Origin: Lactobacillus paragasseri
Lineage (GTDB): Bacteria > Bacillota > Bacilli > Lactobacillales > Lactobacillaceae
Assembly (NCBI RefSeq): GCF_003584685.1
Contig: NZ_AP018549.1
Location: 1,426,001-1,490,000, forward strand
Direction of reading: 5' to 3'
Length of the DNA stretch: 64,000 bases
Shown here one piece after another: positions 46,036-54,164 of this stretch (the stretch's first letter is position 1; the number at the start of each line of letters is the position of its first letter). The translations under genes and the position numbers were made by a program. The notes beneath the pieces are model-generated. The model did not search any database and was not told where the DNA came from. It saw only the letters and a program-made list of their open reading frames with translations.

Positions 46036-46194
46036 ATCCTCACTATAACACTTTTTCTAATTAAATAACATAATAAAGATATTGAGTATACATGATTTTT
46101 GATTTATATATTCGTAGTTTTACTACTGTGCAAGACTATTAGCAAATAAAAGCTGACATATAACTTATCAAAAGAAGTTTAAAATTACACTAGT
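46036..46194. other. AT-rich intergenic segment after cutC
   Basis: Contains no gene I can support. Minus-strand TGTATACTC (near 46090) looks like an extended -10 and could drive murC or the candidate RNA. No clear terminator for the cutC operon was seen. Confidence 0.35.
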
Positions 46195-46839
46195 CTAAAT
46201 TTTACCTAATATTTTAGTACCATGAGCTTGAGTTACACCAACTTTTTCTATAACAGAATTTACATTTTTATCTGTTATGCCACCACCAGGTAAGATCTCG
46301 ATTTTTCCCTCGGCCTGTTTATTTAATTTTTTTAAATTTTCAAGACAATCAGTAATTGAACGATCTAATGACCCACCATGAGTAAGAACACGTGCAACCT
46401 TGTTTTTAGATAACCATTCTAAGGCTTCTTTCTGCTTTGAAGCTGTTAATTCATCAAAAGCCATATGCATTACAACTTCTAAATTTCCAGCATGAGCAGT
46501 TGTAATAAGCTTTTTCATTGCAATTTTATCTAGCTGTTTATTATCAGTTAAACACCCAAAAGCTATACCGTCTGCTTTGAGTAAACTACACATTTGAATA
46601 TCACTATTCATGATTTCTAACTCATCAGCAGTGTAAACAAAGTTTCCGCTACGTGGCCTAATCATTACAATTACTGGCACATTATACTTATGAGCATACT
46701 CCACTGTCTTTTTAATTACACCAAATGATGGTGTGGTCCCTCCATTAGCTAAGTCATTATTTAATTCTATTCGTTCAGCACCTCGCTCAATCATCAATGG
46801 CACATTAGTAAAATTCTCAACACATACTTCTTTAAGCAT
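46195..46839 (-). CDS. cutC: CutC family protein
   Basis: A 214-residue TIM-barrel protein of the CutC family: LKEVCVENF, RIELNNDLANGGTTPS, VMIRPRSGNFVYT, and LPGGGITDKNV. Somewhat shorter than the E. coli protein (~248). The family was named for copper tolerance but that role is disputed. Here it ends an operon for a sugar-like amide, so a metabolic role is more likely; this is inference from context. Confidence 0.92.
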   Translation of the reverse strand: MLKEVCVENFTNVPLMIERGAERIELNNDLANGGTTPSFGVIKKTVEYAHKYNVPVIVMIRPRSGNFVYTADELEIMNSDIQMCSLLKADGIAFGCLTDNKQLDKIAMKKLITTAHAGNLEVVMHMAFDELTASKQKEALEWLSKNKVARVLTHGGSLDRSITDCLENLKKLNKQAEGKIEILPGGGITDKNVNSVIEKVGVTQAHGTKILGKI

Positions 46840-46842
46840 TTG

Positions 46843-48156
46843 TTATACCTCACTAAAGTCAATATCTAGGTCTTTCTCAGCAGCAGCTTTTTCTTCTTTA
46901 AGATATTGTTTATCTAGCATTTTCACAAATGGATAATAAATTAAAATATTTAAAATAATCTCTACAATTTGTAACGCAGATCCTGTCCAGCTTCCTGTTG
47001 CCAACCATCCAGAAATAATTGGTGGAGTAGTCCAAGGTAATTGAACACCATTTGTCCAAGCTACCCATCCCAATTTCATTACAATTCCTGAAATCAATGT
47101 ATTTAAAACTGGACATAAAATAAACGGAATAACTATAACAGGGTTTAAGACTACTGGTAAACCAAAAATAACTGGTTCATTAATACCAAAAACTCCAGGC
47201 AAAATTGCCAACTTACCTAACTCAAGCAATCTTTTTGATTTACAAATTGCAAATACAACAATTAATAAAGCAAGTGTACTACCACCGCCGCCATAGGTTG
47301 TAAATAAATCAATAAAAGGTTGAGTATAGATATGTGGTAATGGAGCATGATTTTGAAATGCCTTCAAATTATCTTGCGTTGAGACAAAGAATATAGGTTG
47401 CCATACTGAATTGGTAATTGAAGGTCCATTAATACCAAAGAACCAAAAGAAACTTGCTAAGAAATTGTATAGCAAAACTGATGGTAAAGAAATACCCACA
47501 TGCTTCAATGGTGTCTGTAAAATCGTGTAAATAAAGCTATACGCTGTATGAAAACTAGTTAAAGAGAATAGAATTCTTATTAGAAAGAAGAAAACAACGA
47601 CTAATGCACTTGGAATCAAAGCATCAAACGATTTAGTAACTGCAGGGGGAACACCATCTGGCATCTTAATAGTCCAATTACGTTTTATTGCAAATCTGTA
47701 AATTTCGACAGATATTAAGGCAATAATAATTCCTAAAAAAATACCATTAGGCCCTAAAAACTGAGTTTCAACTGCAGAAACAGTTTTCTTTCCTAAAACA
47801 ACAGAAGTAGGTGTCAAAATTAGAAATGATATAAATGAAACCATCCCTGCTTGAATGGGATCCAGTCCTCTATTCTTACCATATGCATATGCAATTGCAA
47901 TTGCTGATAAGATTCCCGTAAAGCTAAATACGGAATTAGATACAGCACTAAACCAATCAGGAAATTGCGGCCCACATAATTTAATCCAAAATTCAGACCA
48001 GCCTGGAATCGGAAAATTACCAATAAGTAAAAATATAGAAGTAACTATGATCAAAGGTGTAATAATTAAGAAGCCATCACGCAATGACATTAAAACGACA
48101 TTATTTCCTAGCTTCGAGGCAACTGGCATCAGCACCTTTTCAAATTTCTTTTGCAT
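46843..48156 (-). CDS. PTS EIIC, lactose/cellobiose family
   Basis: A 437-residue EIIC with about ten membrane helices. Typical motifs are FEKVLMPVASKLGNN at the start and GINEPVIFGLPVVLNP (~310-325). No IIA or IIB gene of this family lies in the operon or elsewhere in the window, so it either borrows them or works differently. It is three bases upstream of cutC. Confidence 0.94.
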   Translation of the reverse strand: MQKKFEKVLMPVASKLGNNVVLMSLRDGFLIITPLIIVTSIFLLIGNFPIPGWSEFWIKLCGPQFPDWFSAVSNSVFSFTGILSAIAIAYAYGKNRGLDPIQAGMVSFISFLILTPTSVVLGKKTVSAVETQFLGPNGIFLGIIIALISVEIYRFAIKRNWTIKMPDGVPPAVTKSFDALIPSALVVVFFFLIRILFSLTSFHTAYSFIYTILQTPLKHVGISLPSVLLYNFLASFFWFFGINGPSITNSVWQPIFFVSTQDNLKAFQNHAPLPHIYTQPFIDLFTTYGGGGSTLALLIVVFAICKSKRLLELGKLAILPGVFGINEPVIFGLPVVLNPVIVIPFILCPVLNTLISGIVMKLGWVAWTNGVQLPWTTPPIISGWLATGSWTGSALQIVEIILNILIYYPFVKMLDKQYLKEEKAAAEKDLDIDFSEV

Positions 48157-48178
48157 TTTAAAGCCTCCAACTGAAAAA

Positions 48179-48703
48179 CTAATAGCAGCAACTTCCCTTA
48201 AATCTTGAAATATCTTCTTTATTTGTTAGAATTTGACAACCCTTAGCCAAATTATCTAAGGATTCAGCAAGACCAGTACCACCTTTTTTAGGCATCTTAA
48301 CAATCGGAAATCTGTCTTTATATTTTTCAATAAGTTCTTGATTCTTTTCCTTTGCGACAGCTCCAATTACTGGAATACCAGTGTTTTCTGTAATTGCAAC
48401 TCCAATTTCTACCGCCATTTCAGCAAAATCATGATAATCAAATGTTGGCCCAACGATAACTACATCAGCCTTCATTTTTTCAGCCATTTTTGAAAATTTT
48501 CTCTGTACAATGTCTTTATTTTGTTGATAATATTTCGGCCCACAGTAGAATGTACCAATAATCTCTCCGTGCACAGCCTCTAAAGCTTTCTCAACATTAT
48601 CAGCACTTCCCATTGCAATCTTCTTACCGCCTAGTGGTGTATCGCTTCTTTCATCTCCGCCTAACCCAGCTTGAATCTGATCAAGAATAATAATAGTTTT
48701 CAT
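48179..48703 (-). CDS. Stand-alone GrdB-like N-terminal domain protein
   Basis: A 174-residue protein resembling the N-terminal part of glycine/sarcosine/betaine reductase component B (GrdB, ~430 residues): LDQIQAGLGGDERSDTP, TFYCGPKYYQQN, KADVVIVGPTFDYHDFAEMA, and ENTGIPVIGAVA. The selenocysteine-bearing C-terminal half is missing and there is no UGA in frame. It ends in GSCCY, a di-cysteine. Full reductase genes are absent, so Stickland reduction is unlikely. Function unknown; the operon suggests handling of an amine or amide product. Confidence 0.75.
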   Translation of the reverse strand: MKTIIILDQIQAGLGGDERSDTPLGGKKIAMGSADNVEKALEAVHGEIIGTFYCGPKYYQQNKDIVQRKFSKMAEKMKADVVIVGPTFDYHDFAEMAVEIGVAITENTGIPVIGAVAKEKNQELIEKYKDRFPIVKMPKKGGTGLAESLDNLAKGCQILTNKEDISRFKGSCCY

Positions 48704-48717
48704 AATATATCACCTTC

Positions 48718-49671
48718 CTACTCTATAGGTGCATGAATCCTTTTTTCGTAAGCATCAAGCCATTCCTGACTAACAGGTTCAATTTTAGTCTTCATATTAT
48801 CTATTGGGTTGGCCATCAAAATTACAGGTTTTTGTTTATCAGTTGCAACACAAAATGTAAATTCAACGTTAGTAGCTACTCCCCATTCTCCTTTATTATT
48901 CATTGCAACTAATGAAAATTCTCCAGCTTTACCATAGCGCTTCTTTAGATCTTCTATAAATGGATAAACTGCATGATCACAAGCATCTTGTGGTAATTCA
49001 CCATCCCGCATTCTCCTAACAATTTCATATGATAAACAGCCTTTCATAATATCTTCTCCAAGACCTGTTGCCGCAGCGCCACCAACTTTACTGTCAACAT
49101 AAAAACCTGAACCAGATAATGGAGAATCACCCACACGGCCATCTTTTTTCATAAATAAACCTGACGTTGAAGTTGCAGCTGCCATTGAATTATTTTTATC
49201 TAAAGTAATGGCACCTACAGTATCATGCCCATCATATGGATTCAAATTCTGCTGTTCGATTTCTTTACACCGCTTTTGCCAGCGCTTTTTAGCACGTTTT
49301 GTTAACATATTTGTCATTTCAAATCCATGCAAACTAGCAAACTTAGTTGCTCCCTTACCGACTCTGAAGCTATTACAATGTTCATGACTCAAAGCCCGAG
49401 CGACAGATACAGCATGCATTACATTTTCAATTGCACCAACAGCTCCTTGAGCTAGCGTATCCCCATTCATGAAAGCGGCATCCATTTGTACAATACCTTC
49501 TTCGTTTGGAAGACCTCCATAACCAACTGACTTATAATACGGATATGCTTCAACTGTATTAATTAATTTTTCGACTGCATCTCCAGCAGTACCATTTTCT
49601 TCTAAAATTGTACTAGCTTTTTCGACTCCTTCATTTGCCATTCGCCAAGTTGCAATTGTTCCCCATGACAT
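48718..49671 (-). CDS. N4-(beta-N-acetylglucosaminyl)-L-asparaginase family protein
   Basis: A 317-residue Ntn-hydrolase of the glycosylasparaginase family. Self-cleavage should expose T151 (GHDTVGAI), which acts as nucleophile; GRVGDSPLSGSGFYVD and GAAATGLGED are the substrate-binding segments. The family splits the amide between asparagine and GlcNAc, or related isoaspartyl bonds. No signal peptide, so it is cytoplasmic and the substrate must be imported, presumably by the co-transcribed EIIC. Confidence 0.9.
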   Translation of the reverse strand: MSWGTIATWRMANEGVEKASTILEENGTAGDAVEKLINTVEAYPYYKSVGYGGLPNEEGIVQMDAAFMNGDTLAQGAVGAIENVMHAVSVARALSHEHCNSFRVGKGATKFASLHGFEMTNMLTKRAKKRWQKRCKEIEQQNLNPYDGHDTVGAITLDKNNSMAAATSTSGLFMKKDGRVGDSPLSGSGFYVDSKVGGAAATGLGEDIMKGCLSYEIVRRMRDGELPQDACDHAVYPFIEDLKKRYGKAGEFSLVAMNNKGEWGVATNVEFTFCVATDKQKPVILMANPIDNMKTKIEPVSQEWLDAYEKRIHAPIE

Positions 49672-49687
49672 AGCAAATACTTCCTCT

Positions 49688-51004
49688 CTATTCTAAAGAA
49701 CCTAATCTTTCTAAGCTTCTCATATATATTTTGATACTTAGTAATAGATCATCTAAATCCATCCATTCATTTTCTTTATGTGCTATTCCCTTTTGTCCTG
49801 GAAAAGATGGTCCAAAGGCAATGATATTTGGCATTACTCGAGCATAAGTGGCACCTGTTGTTGTAACTGGTGTGCCATCAAGTCCAGTAACTTTTTCATA
49901 TACTTCAGATAGAATTTGGATAAATTTAGAATTTTTATCGTGCATTACGCTTGGAATACTACGTATAACCTTAATATTACTGTCTACTGGAATATTATTT
50001 TTGATCCCTGCTGTAATTTGCTTCTCTTGATATGACACTGGATAACGAATAGCTATTTCTATTCGCATGCCATTATTTTCAATATTTAAACCAGTAGGAG
50101 TCATAATTAATTTTCCAGAATCATTATCGTGAAATTCAATTCCTAGGCCTTCTCCATAATGCTTTTGATGGAGGGCTTTAACAATCCATTTAAAATAATT
50201 ATTCAATTGACCAGAAACTAAGTTTTCATCAACTATTTTTTTAGCTAAATATGTTATTGCATTCTTTCCCATTTCCGGAGCATTACTTGGAACTCTTATA
50301 CCATGACTCTCAACCTTTTTGTTTTTAATTTCTATACTTAATTCATCAGGAACATGATCTTTTGACATATCCCCTTGCAAATTTTTGATTTGGCTTAAAC
50401 TTCCATCTAAAATCAGCGTAAAAATAGAATAGTTGACAATTCCACGTTCTCCATATACTACTGGATATTTACAATCAGCTGTCCAGCCAAAAATTGGTGG
50501 TTTTTCCTTTTCTAGATATAAAGGCACATCTTTAGAACCATTTTCCTCATCTGATCCAAAAACTAGCCGAATCGTTCTTTTTGGTCTATATCCTAAATCT
50601 TTAAGAATTTTCATAGCCCATAATGTTGCTAATGCAGGCCCTTTATTATCTAATATTCCTCTACCATACAATCGGCCATTCTCATCGGATAAATCCCACG
50701 GATTAAACTTCCATTTGTCACCCACTGGCACTACATCTAAATGGTCAATAATACCAATATAATTTTCATCATCATCTCCCCATTGCGCATATGCCATCGC
50801 ATTATTAACAACTTTTGCTTTAAATCCACATCTTTCAATAATTGGAACTATAGTTTCTAATGCTTTTTTAGGTCCTTTACCAAATGGCGCATCTTTTTCT
50901 GAACTACCTTTAACGCTTGGAATCTGCATAATTGTCCGTAAATTTTCCAAAAATGCCTTTTCATTTGTACTTATAGCTTCGTTGATTTTTTCTTCTGCTA
51001 TCAT
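49688..51004 (-). CDS. M20-family dipeptidase (PepV-like)
   Basis: A 438-residue M20 metallopeptidase. Metal ligands are in GIIDHLDVVPVGDKW, DNKGPALATLWAM, and FGSDEENGSKD; an H near the C-terminus is in GIAHKENEWM. It resembles PepV/Sapep dipeptidases. Encoded second in the operon after gntR, it may release amino acids from small peptides or N-acyl substrates before or after glycosylasparaginase acts. Confidence 0.92.
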   Translation of the reverse strand: MIAEEKINEAISTNEKAFLENLRTIMQIPSVKGSSEKDAPFGKGPKKALETIVPIIERCGFKAKVVNNAMAYAQWGDDDENYIGIIDHLDVVPVGDKWKFNPWDLSDENGRLYGRGILDNKGPALATLWAMKILKDLGYRPKRTIRLVFGSDEENGSKDVPLYLEKEKPPIFGWTADCKYPVVYGERGIVNYSIFTLILDGSLSQIKNLQGDMSKDHVPDELSIEIKNKKVESHGIRVPSNAPEMGKNAITYLAKKIVDENLVSGQLNNYFKWIVKALHQKHYGEGLGIEFHDNDSGKLIMTPTGLNIENNGMRIEIAIRYPVSYQEKQITAGIKNNIPVDSNIKVIRSIPSVMHDKNSKFIQILSEVYEKVTGLDGTPVTTTGATYARVMPNIIAFGPSFPGQKGIAHKENEWMDLDDLLLSIKIYMRSLERLGSLE

Positions 51005-51026
51005 TGTCTTAACCCTTAAAACTAAA

Positions 51027-51755
51027 CTATCTCAACCTAGTCAGCGTTGACTTAAATGAATATTTATCAGCTCGATAGAATGATGTATCAAAGAAAATTG
51101 GAATTGCATCCGGCGTATAAGTTATCGTCTTAACTTTAAATATTGGTTGCTGTCTTTTAATGTTCAAATATTTAGAAATTTCATCAGTAACCATAATTGC
51201 TTCAATTTCTTGATGTGCATAACCAATTTCGATGTTTTCATTTAAAATCTTAAACAAAGATTGTTCAAAATCAGTTAATGTCTTATTTTTTATATATTCA
51301 TCACAAATAAGAATTTTTTCGAGAGTCATCGGATCATTATCCCAATAACGTATTCTTTTTAACTCAAAAACTTGTTTATCTAATCTATCGTCCAACGCTA
51401 ATATTTCACTAATTTTCCTGCTCGGATTTCTAATAGGAGCAAATTTTAATACTTTAGTGTGCGCAGTTTTTCCATGTTCTCTAGCAACTTCAGTAAAACT
51501 TTGTAATCCTCCCCTACCAGACTCAATTTTTGAATTTCTTTCAGCACCTAGCATTACATATGTGCCTTTACCCGGATCTTTTACTAAAATTTTGGCATTT
51601 ATTAAACGACTAATTGCTTTTCTAATAGTCAGACGTGAAACATGAAATTCTTGCGCTAATTGATATTCAGAAGGGAGTCGCTGACGGCTGGTATATGTTT
51701 CATTTCGAATTCTTTCTCTGATTATTTTTACTATCTCTTCAACTTTTGTCATCAT
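51027..51755 (-). CDS. GntR-family (HutC/UTRA) transcriptional regulator
   Basis: A ~242-residue regulator: winged helix (~1-70; YQLAQEFHVSRLTIRKAISR) and UTRA ligand domain (~90-240). First gene of the operon reaching cutC. ATG 51755 or 51752 follow GGTGA; a GTG at 51761 is a less likely start. It probably binds the 16-bp palindrome over its own promoter. A GlcNAc-type effector would fit NagR/YvoA relatives but is unproven. Confidence 0.92.
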   Translation of the reverse strand: MMTKVEEIVKIIRERIRNETYTSRQRLPSEYQLAQEFHVSRLTIRKAISRLINAKILVKDPGKGTYVMLGAERNSKIESGRGGLQSFTEVAREHGKTAHTKVLKFAPIRNPSRKISEILALDDRLDKQVFELKRIRYWDNDPMTLEKILICDEYIKNKTLTDFEQSLFKILNENIEIGYAHQEIEAIMVTDEISKYLNIKRQQPIFKVKTITYTPDAIPIFFDTSFYRADKYSFKSTLTRLR

Positions 51756-51788
51756 TTTCACCAGCTCTTACTTATTTAAGGTTCTTTT

Positions 51789-51804
51789 CATAGTATATAC
51801 TATG
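51789..51804. promoter_or_regulatory. Perfect 16-bp palindrome, GntR operator candidate
   Basis: CATAGTATATACTATG is identical on both strands, contains the GTATATAC core seen in HutC-type sites, and overlaps the -10 (TAGTAT, 17 bp from TTTACA) of the operon promoter. Confidence 0.65.
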
Positions 51805-51818
51805 CTGTATATTTCTAA

Positions 51819-51834
51819 ATGTAAACGCTTTAAT
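51819..51834. promoter_or_regulatory. cre site (CcpA) upstream of the gntR-cutC operon
   Basis: On the minus strand ATTAAAGCGTTTACAT matches the cre consensus at 13 of 14 defined positions and overlaps the -35. Glucose repression is expected. Confidence 0.75.
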
Positions 51835-51876
51835 AAAAAATCTAACTAAAACTATTGATTAATTCTTAGTGAGATT

Positions 51877-51914
51877 AAAAAGAGAGCCCATTAACATTAA
51901 TGGGCTCTCTTTAT
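51877..51914 (-). terminator. Terminator of trx-ytpR
   Basis: AAAGAGAGCCCATTAA, loop CAT, TTAATGGGCTCTCTTT: a long perfect stem with a T-run on the minus strand after ytpR. Confidence 0.9.
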
Positions 51915-51934
51915 ATAAAACATATTAAAATCTA

Positions 51935-52582
51935 TTACAAACTAATTTGACCACTAGCTAATAATTCATCGCATTTAGTTGGTTCAAATTCATCCCCCGC
52001 ATTAAAGTCATCAGGAACAACCATAATACCACGCTTTTGAGGAGCATGAGCTAATCCTAATTCACGTGCTGAACAAATCATACCGTATGAATCAACCCCG
52101 CGAAGTTTACCTGGCCAAATTTGTTGACCATTTGGCATCAAAGTCCCAGGAAGTGCAACAACTACCTTTTGACCTTGAGCAATATTTGGTGCACCACAAA
52201 CAATTTGGTGTTCTTCACCATTTCCAACATCAACAGTAGTTACATGCAAGTGATCAGAATCTGGATGTGGTTCACAAGTCTTAACATAGCCATAAACAAG
52301 AGTTGGTTTACCAATTTCTAATTTAGTATCAAAACCAGCTTCAGATAATTTTTTATTCAAAGCATCAACTAAATCTTGTGTTGGTTTAATTTCACCATTT
52401 GGTAACTTATCGTAATCTAAAAAGCTACTTACGTTAAAGAAATTAAATCCAATAACTTCACCATCTTCATTTTCAACTCGCGTAACTTGATCCTTTTCTG
52501 TAAACTTACTACGACCCTTATCTTGATCAAGAATTACAATCAAAGTATCAGGATAACTTGTTTTATTGGTAGAAACAATCAT
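51935..52582 (-). CDS. ytpR: YtpR family tRNA-binding protein
   Basis: A 215-residue protein with a C-terminal EMAP-II/tRNA-binding OB domain (~95-205; GYVKTCEPHPDSDHLHVT, IVCGAPNIAQGQKV) like that at the start of PheT. The N-terminal ~90 residues are the YtpR-specific part. Role uncertain, perhaps binding free or damaged tRNA. It follows a thioredoxin gene, as in other Bacilli. Confidence 0.93.
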   Translation of the reverse strand: MIVSTNKTSYPDTLIVILDQDKGRSKFTEKDQVTRVENEDGEVIGFNFFNVSSFLDYDKLPNGEIKPTQDLVDALNKKLSEAGFDTKLEIGKPTLVYGYVKTCEPHPDSDHLHVTTVDVGNGEEHQIVCGAPNIAQGQKVVVALPGTLMPNGQQIWPGKLRGVDSYGMICSARELGLAHAPQKRGIMVVPDDFNAGDEFEPTKCDELLASGQISL

Positions 52583-52606
52583 TTCTAGTAAATTTCCTTT
52601 CCTAGA

Positions 52607-52927
52607 CTATTTGAGAGAGTTAAGGAAGTTTTCTACTTCTTCTTTAGTCTTTCTGTCCTTATTTACTAGTCTACCAATTTCTTTGCCATCTTGGTAGACA
52701 ACAAAGCTAGGAATTCCAAAGATATTTAATTCTTTTGCTACATCGACTGACCCATCACGATCAACCTTATAGAATTTTGCATCAGAATTGTCTTTTTCAA
52801 TTTGTGGTAAAAATGGATCTAAAAAGCGGCAATCTGGGCACCATGCAGCTGAAAATAATAGTACTACCTTGCCATTCTTTGTAATTTCTTTTAATTTTTC
52901 AGAAGTTAATTCTTTGATTTCTTCCAT
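52607..52927 (-). CDS. Thioredoxin family protein
   Basis: A 106-residue thioredoxin-like protein with active site C30-P-D-C33 (AAWCPDCRF) instead of the usual CGPC, cis-proline in FGIPSF, and no signal peptide. I use ATG 52927 because AAGAG is eight bases upstream; GTG 52936 is an alternative. Similar to B. subtilis YtpP, which lies next to ytpR. Confidence 0.93.
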   Translation of the reverse strand: MEEIKELTSEKLKEITKNGKVVLLFSAAWCPDCRFLDPFLPQIEKDNSDAKFYKVDRDGSVDVAKELNIFGIPSFVVYQDGKEIGRLVNKDRKTKEEVENFLNSLK

Positions 52928-53053
52928 CCGTTTCACTCTTTTCTTACTTTTTATAAGTTATATTTATTCTACAACCTTTTATTTTAAAAATCTAGTCCAA
53001 GATCTTTCAGTTAATTTTAAAAACGGACTACAGTAAAAGGCAAGAAAGAAGAT

Positions 53054-53188
53054 ATGGTTGATATGAATAGAGAATTATTGCGAGCTGGCTATCGTTTACA
53101 CTTAGTTTTTGATGACATGATTCAAGAGATTAGAAAAGATGCTGATAATTGGATGAAAAAAGTGTCTAAGAAAATTATTTTTTCCTAG
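53054..53188 (+). CDS. Possible 44-residue small protein
   Basis: An open frame (MVDMNRELLRAGYR...KKIIFS) of 44 codons, amphipathic and mostly helical by composition. It occupies the only plus-strand space between two minus-strand genes, has A/G-rich AAGAAAGAAG just upstream, a weak promoter-like TTTCAG-18-TACAGT, and ends inside a terminator hairpin. Family not recognised. A non-coding transcript is the alternative. Confidence 0.45.
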   Translation: MVDMNRELLRAGYRLHLVFDDMIQEIRKDADNWMKKVSKKIIFS

Positions 53189-53198
53189 ACGCTTTTTA
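53161..53198 (+). terminator. Terminator after the small plus-strand ORF
   Basis: GTGTCTA..., complementary CTAGACGC with an A/T inner stem, followed by CTTTTTATT. It lies against the Rpn gene stop, so it could also serve that gene. Confidence 0.65.
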
Positions 53199-54047
53199 TT
53201 ATTTATAAAGAGCAATTATTTTTTCTAATTCTTTGTTAGAAATTAGCTTTAAACTTTTCACAAATTCTGTAGCTTGTTCTAAGGAGCTTCCATTATTCAG
53301 TTGGTTCTCGAAAATAACTTTAGCAGAATCTATTTTTCCTTGTTCTACTCCTTCTGCATATGCGACTTTTCCAGCAGCTTGTTCACGTTCTAACATTCTT
53401 GTTTCGTAAAGCATAATCTTTTCCCTCGTTTCCGAATCTTCATTAATTTCTTTGATTCTTCTTTGCGCGTAATCGAAATGTTTATTTAATTTAACTGGCT
53501 CATTATTCATCAATTTAGCTAGAGCCTTTAAGTCTTCACTCTGCCCCTCAGCTGAAACTTGTGAATTAATGATAATCTTTGTTACGCCATCCTGCAATTG
53601 TTTTGACCTATCTTGATCAGAATAAGTATGATAAGATTCATAAAATTTGTCATCTTTCTTGGGTTTGAAATTACAGAGAAAAATAATGAAGGCGTCTTTC
53701 AAATTTCGATATGTCTTTCCTTTATTTAAAGTATAGCGTAGATCAAGTCTTGAAAGATAGTAGCGCATGCGTCTACCAATATCATCCTGATCCGTTGTTT
53801 GCATTTCGATGTTAAACACGCGTCCTTCATGGTCAGTGACTAATACATCAAGTCGAACTTCTTTAGCCCCGTTCTTGCGCTCAGAATTATTAATCTCAAC
53901 TTGCTTATCTAGCCAATCTATCTTTTCAATTTTCAGATCTGGAATAATAATTTCAAGCAAATACTTGCAGAATTCTTTGTTTTCCATCACCATCCCAAAC
54001 ACTTTATCTTCCGTGAACCCAAACCAGGGTTCAATTTTCTTTACCAT
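53199..54047 (-). CDS. Rpn family PD-(D/E)XK nuclease / putative transposase
   Basis: A 282-residue protein of the Rpn (recombination-promoting nuclease, PDDEXK_2) family. Catalytic residues are D67 in VRLDVLVTD and E81-x-Q83 in FNIEMQ. The C-terminal third is charged and helical, often variable in this family. Rpn proteins raise recombination or act in stress or phage responses in E. coli. Here it stands alone with no inverted repeats or IS ends beside it. Confidence 0.88.
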   Translation of the reverse strand: MVKKIEPWFGFTEDKVFGMVMENKEFCKYLLEIIIPDLKIEKIDWLDKQVEINNSERKNGAKEVRLDVLVTDHEGRVFNIEMQTTDQDDIGRRMRYYLSRLDLRYTLNKGKTYRNLKDAFIIFLCNFKPKKDDKFYESYHTYSDQDRSKQLQDGVTKIIINSQVSAEGQSEDLKALAKLMNNEPVKLNKHFDYAQRRIKEINEDSETREKIMLYETRMLEREQAAGKVAYAEGVEQGKIDSAKVIFENQLNNGSSLEQATEFVKSLKLISNKELEKIIALYK

Positions 54048-54130
54048 ATGAGCAAATCCTCTCTAAAGATATTTGAGGAAGTAATCCCATATGTTTATTA
54101 CGCATTCTAAGGATATTTTTTGGAGAAAAT

Positions 54131-54160
54131 AAAAAATGCTTCTAACAAAAGAAGCATTTT
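54131..54160 (-). terminator. Terminator of ecsA-ecsB-trmB
   Basis: AAAATGCTTCT, loop, AGAAGCATTTT, with a run of six T on the minus strand just after trmB. Confidence 0.88.
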
Positions 54161-54164
54161 CAAC

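Noticed and set aside
46123-46160. Possible tRNA- or tmRNA-like T-arm motif (GGTTCGATA) in the murC upstream gap (near 45975)
   Set aside because: No matching acceptor, D or anticodon stems could be built around it.
53199-54047. Insertion sequence around the Rpn gene
   Set aside because: No terminal inverted repeats or target duplications were seen on either side; the gene has ordinary neighbours.
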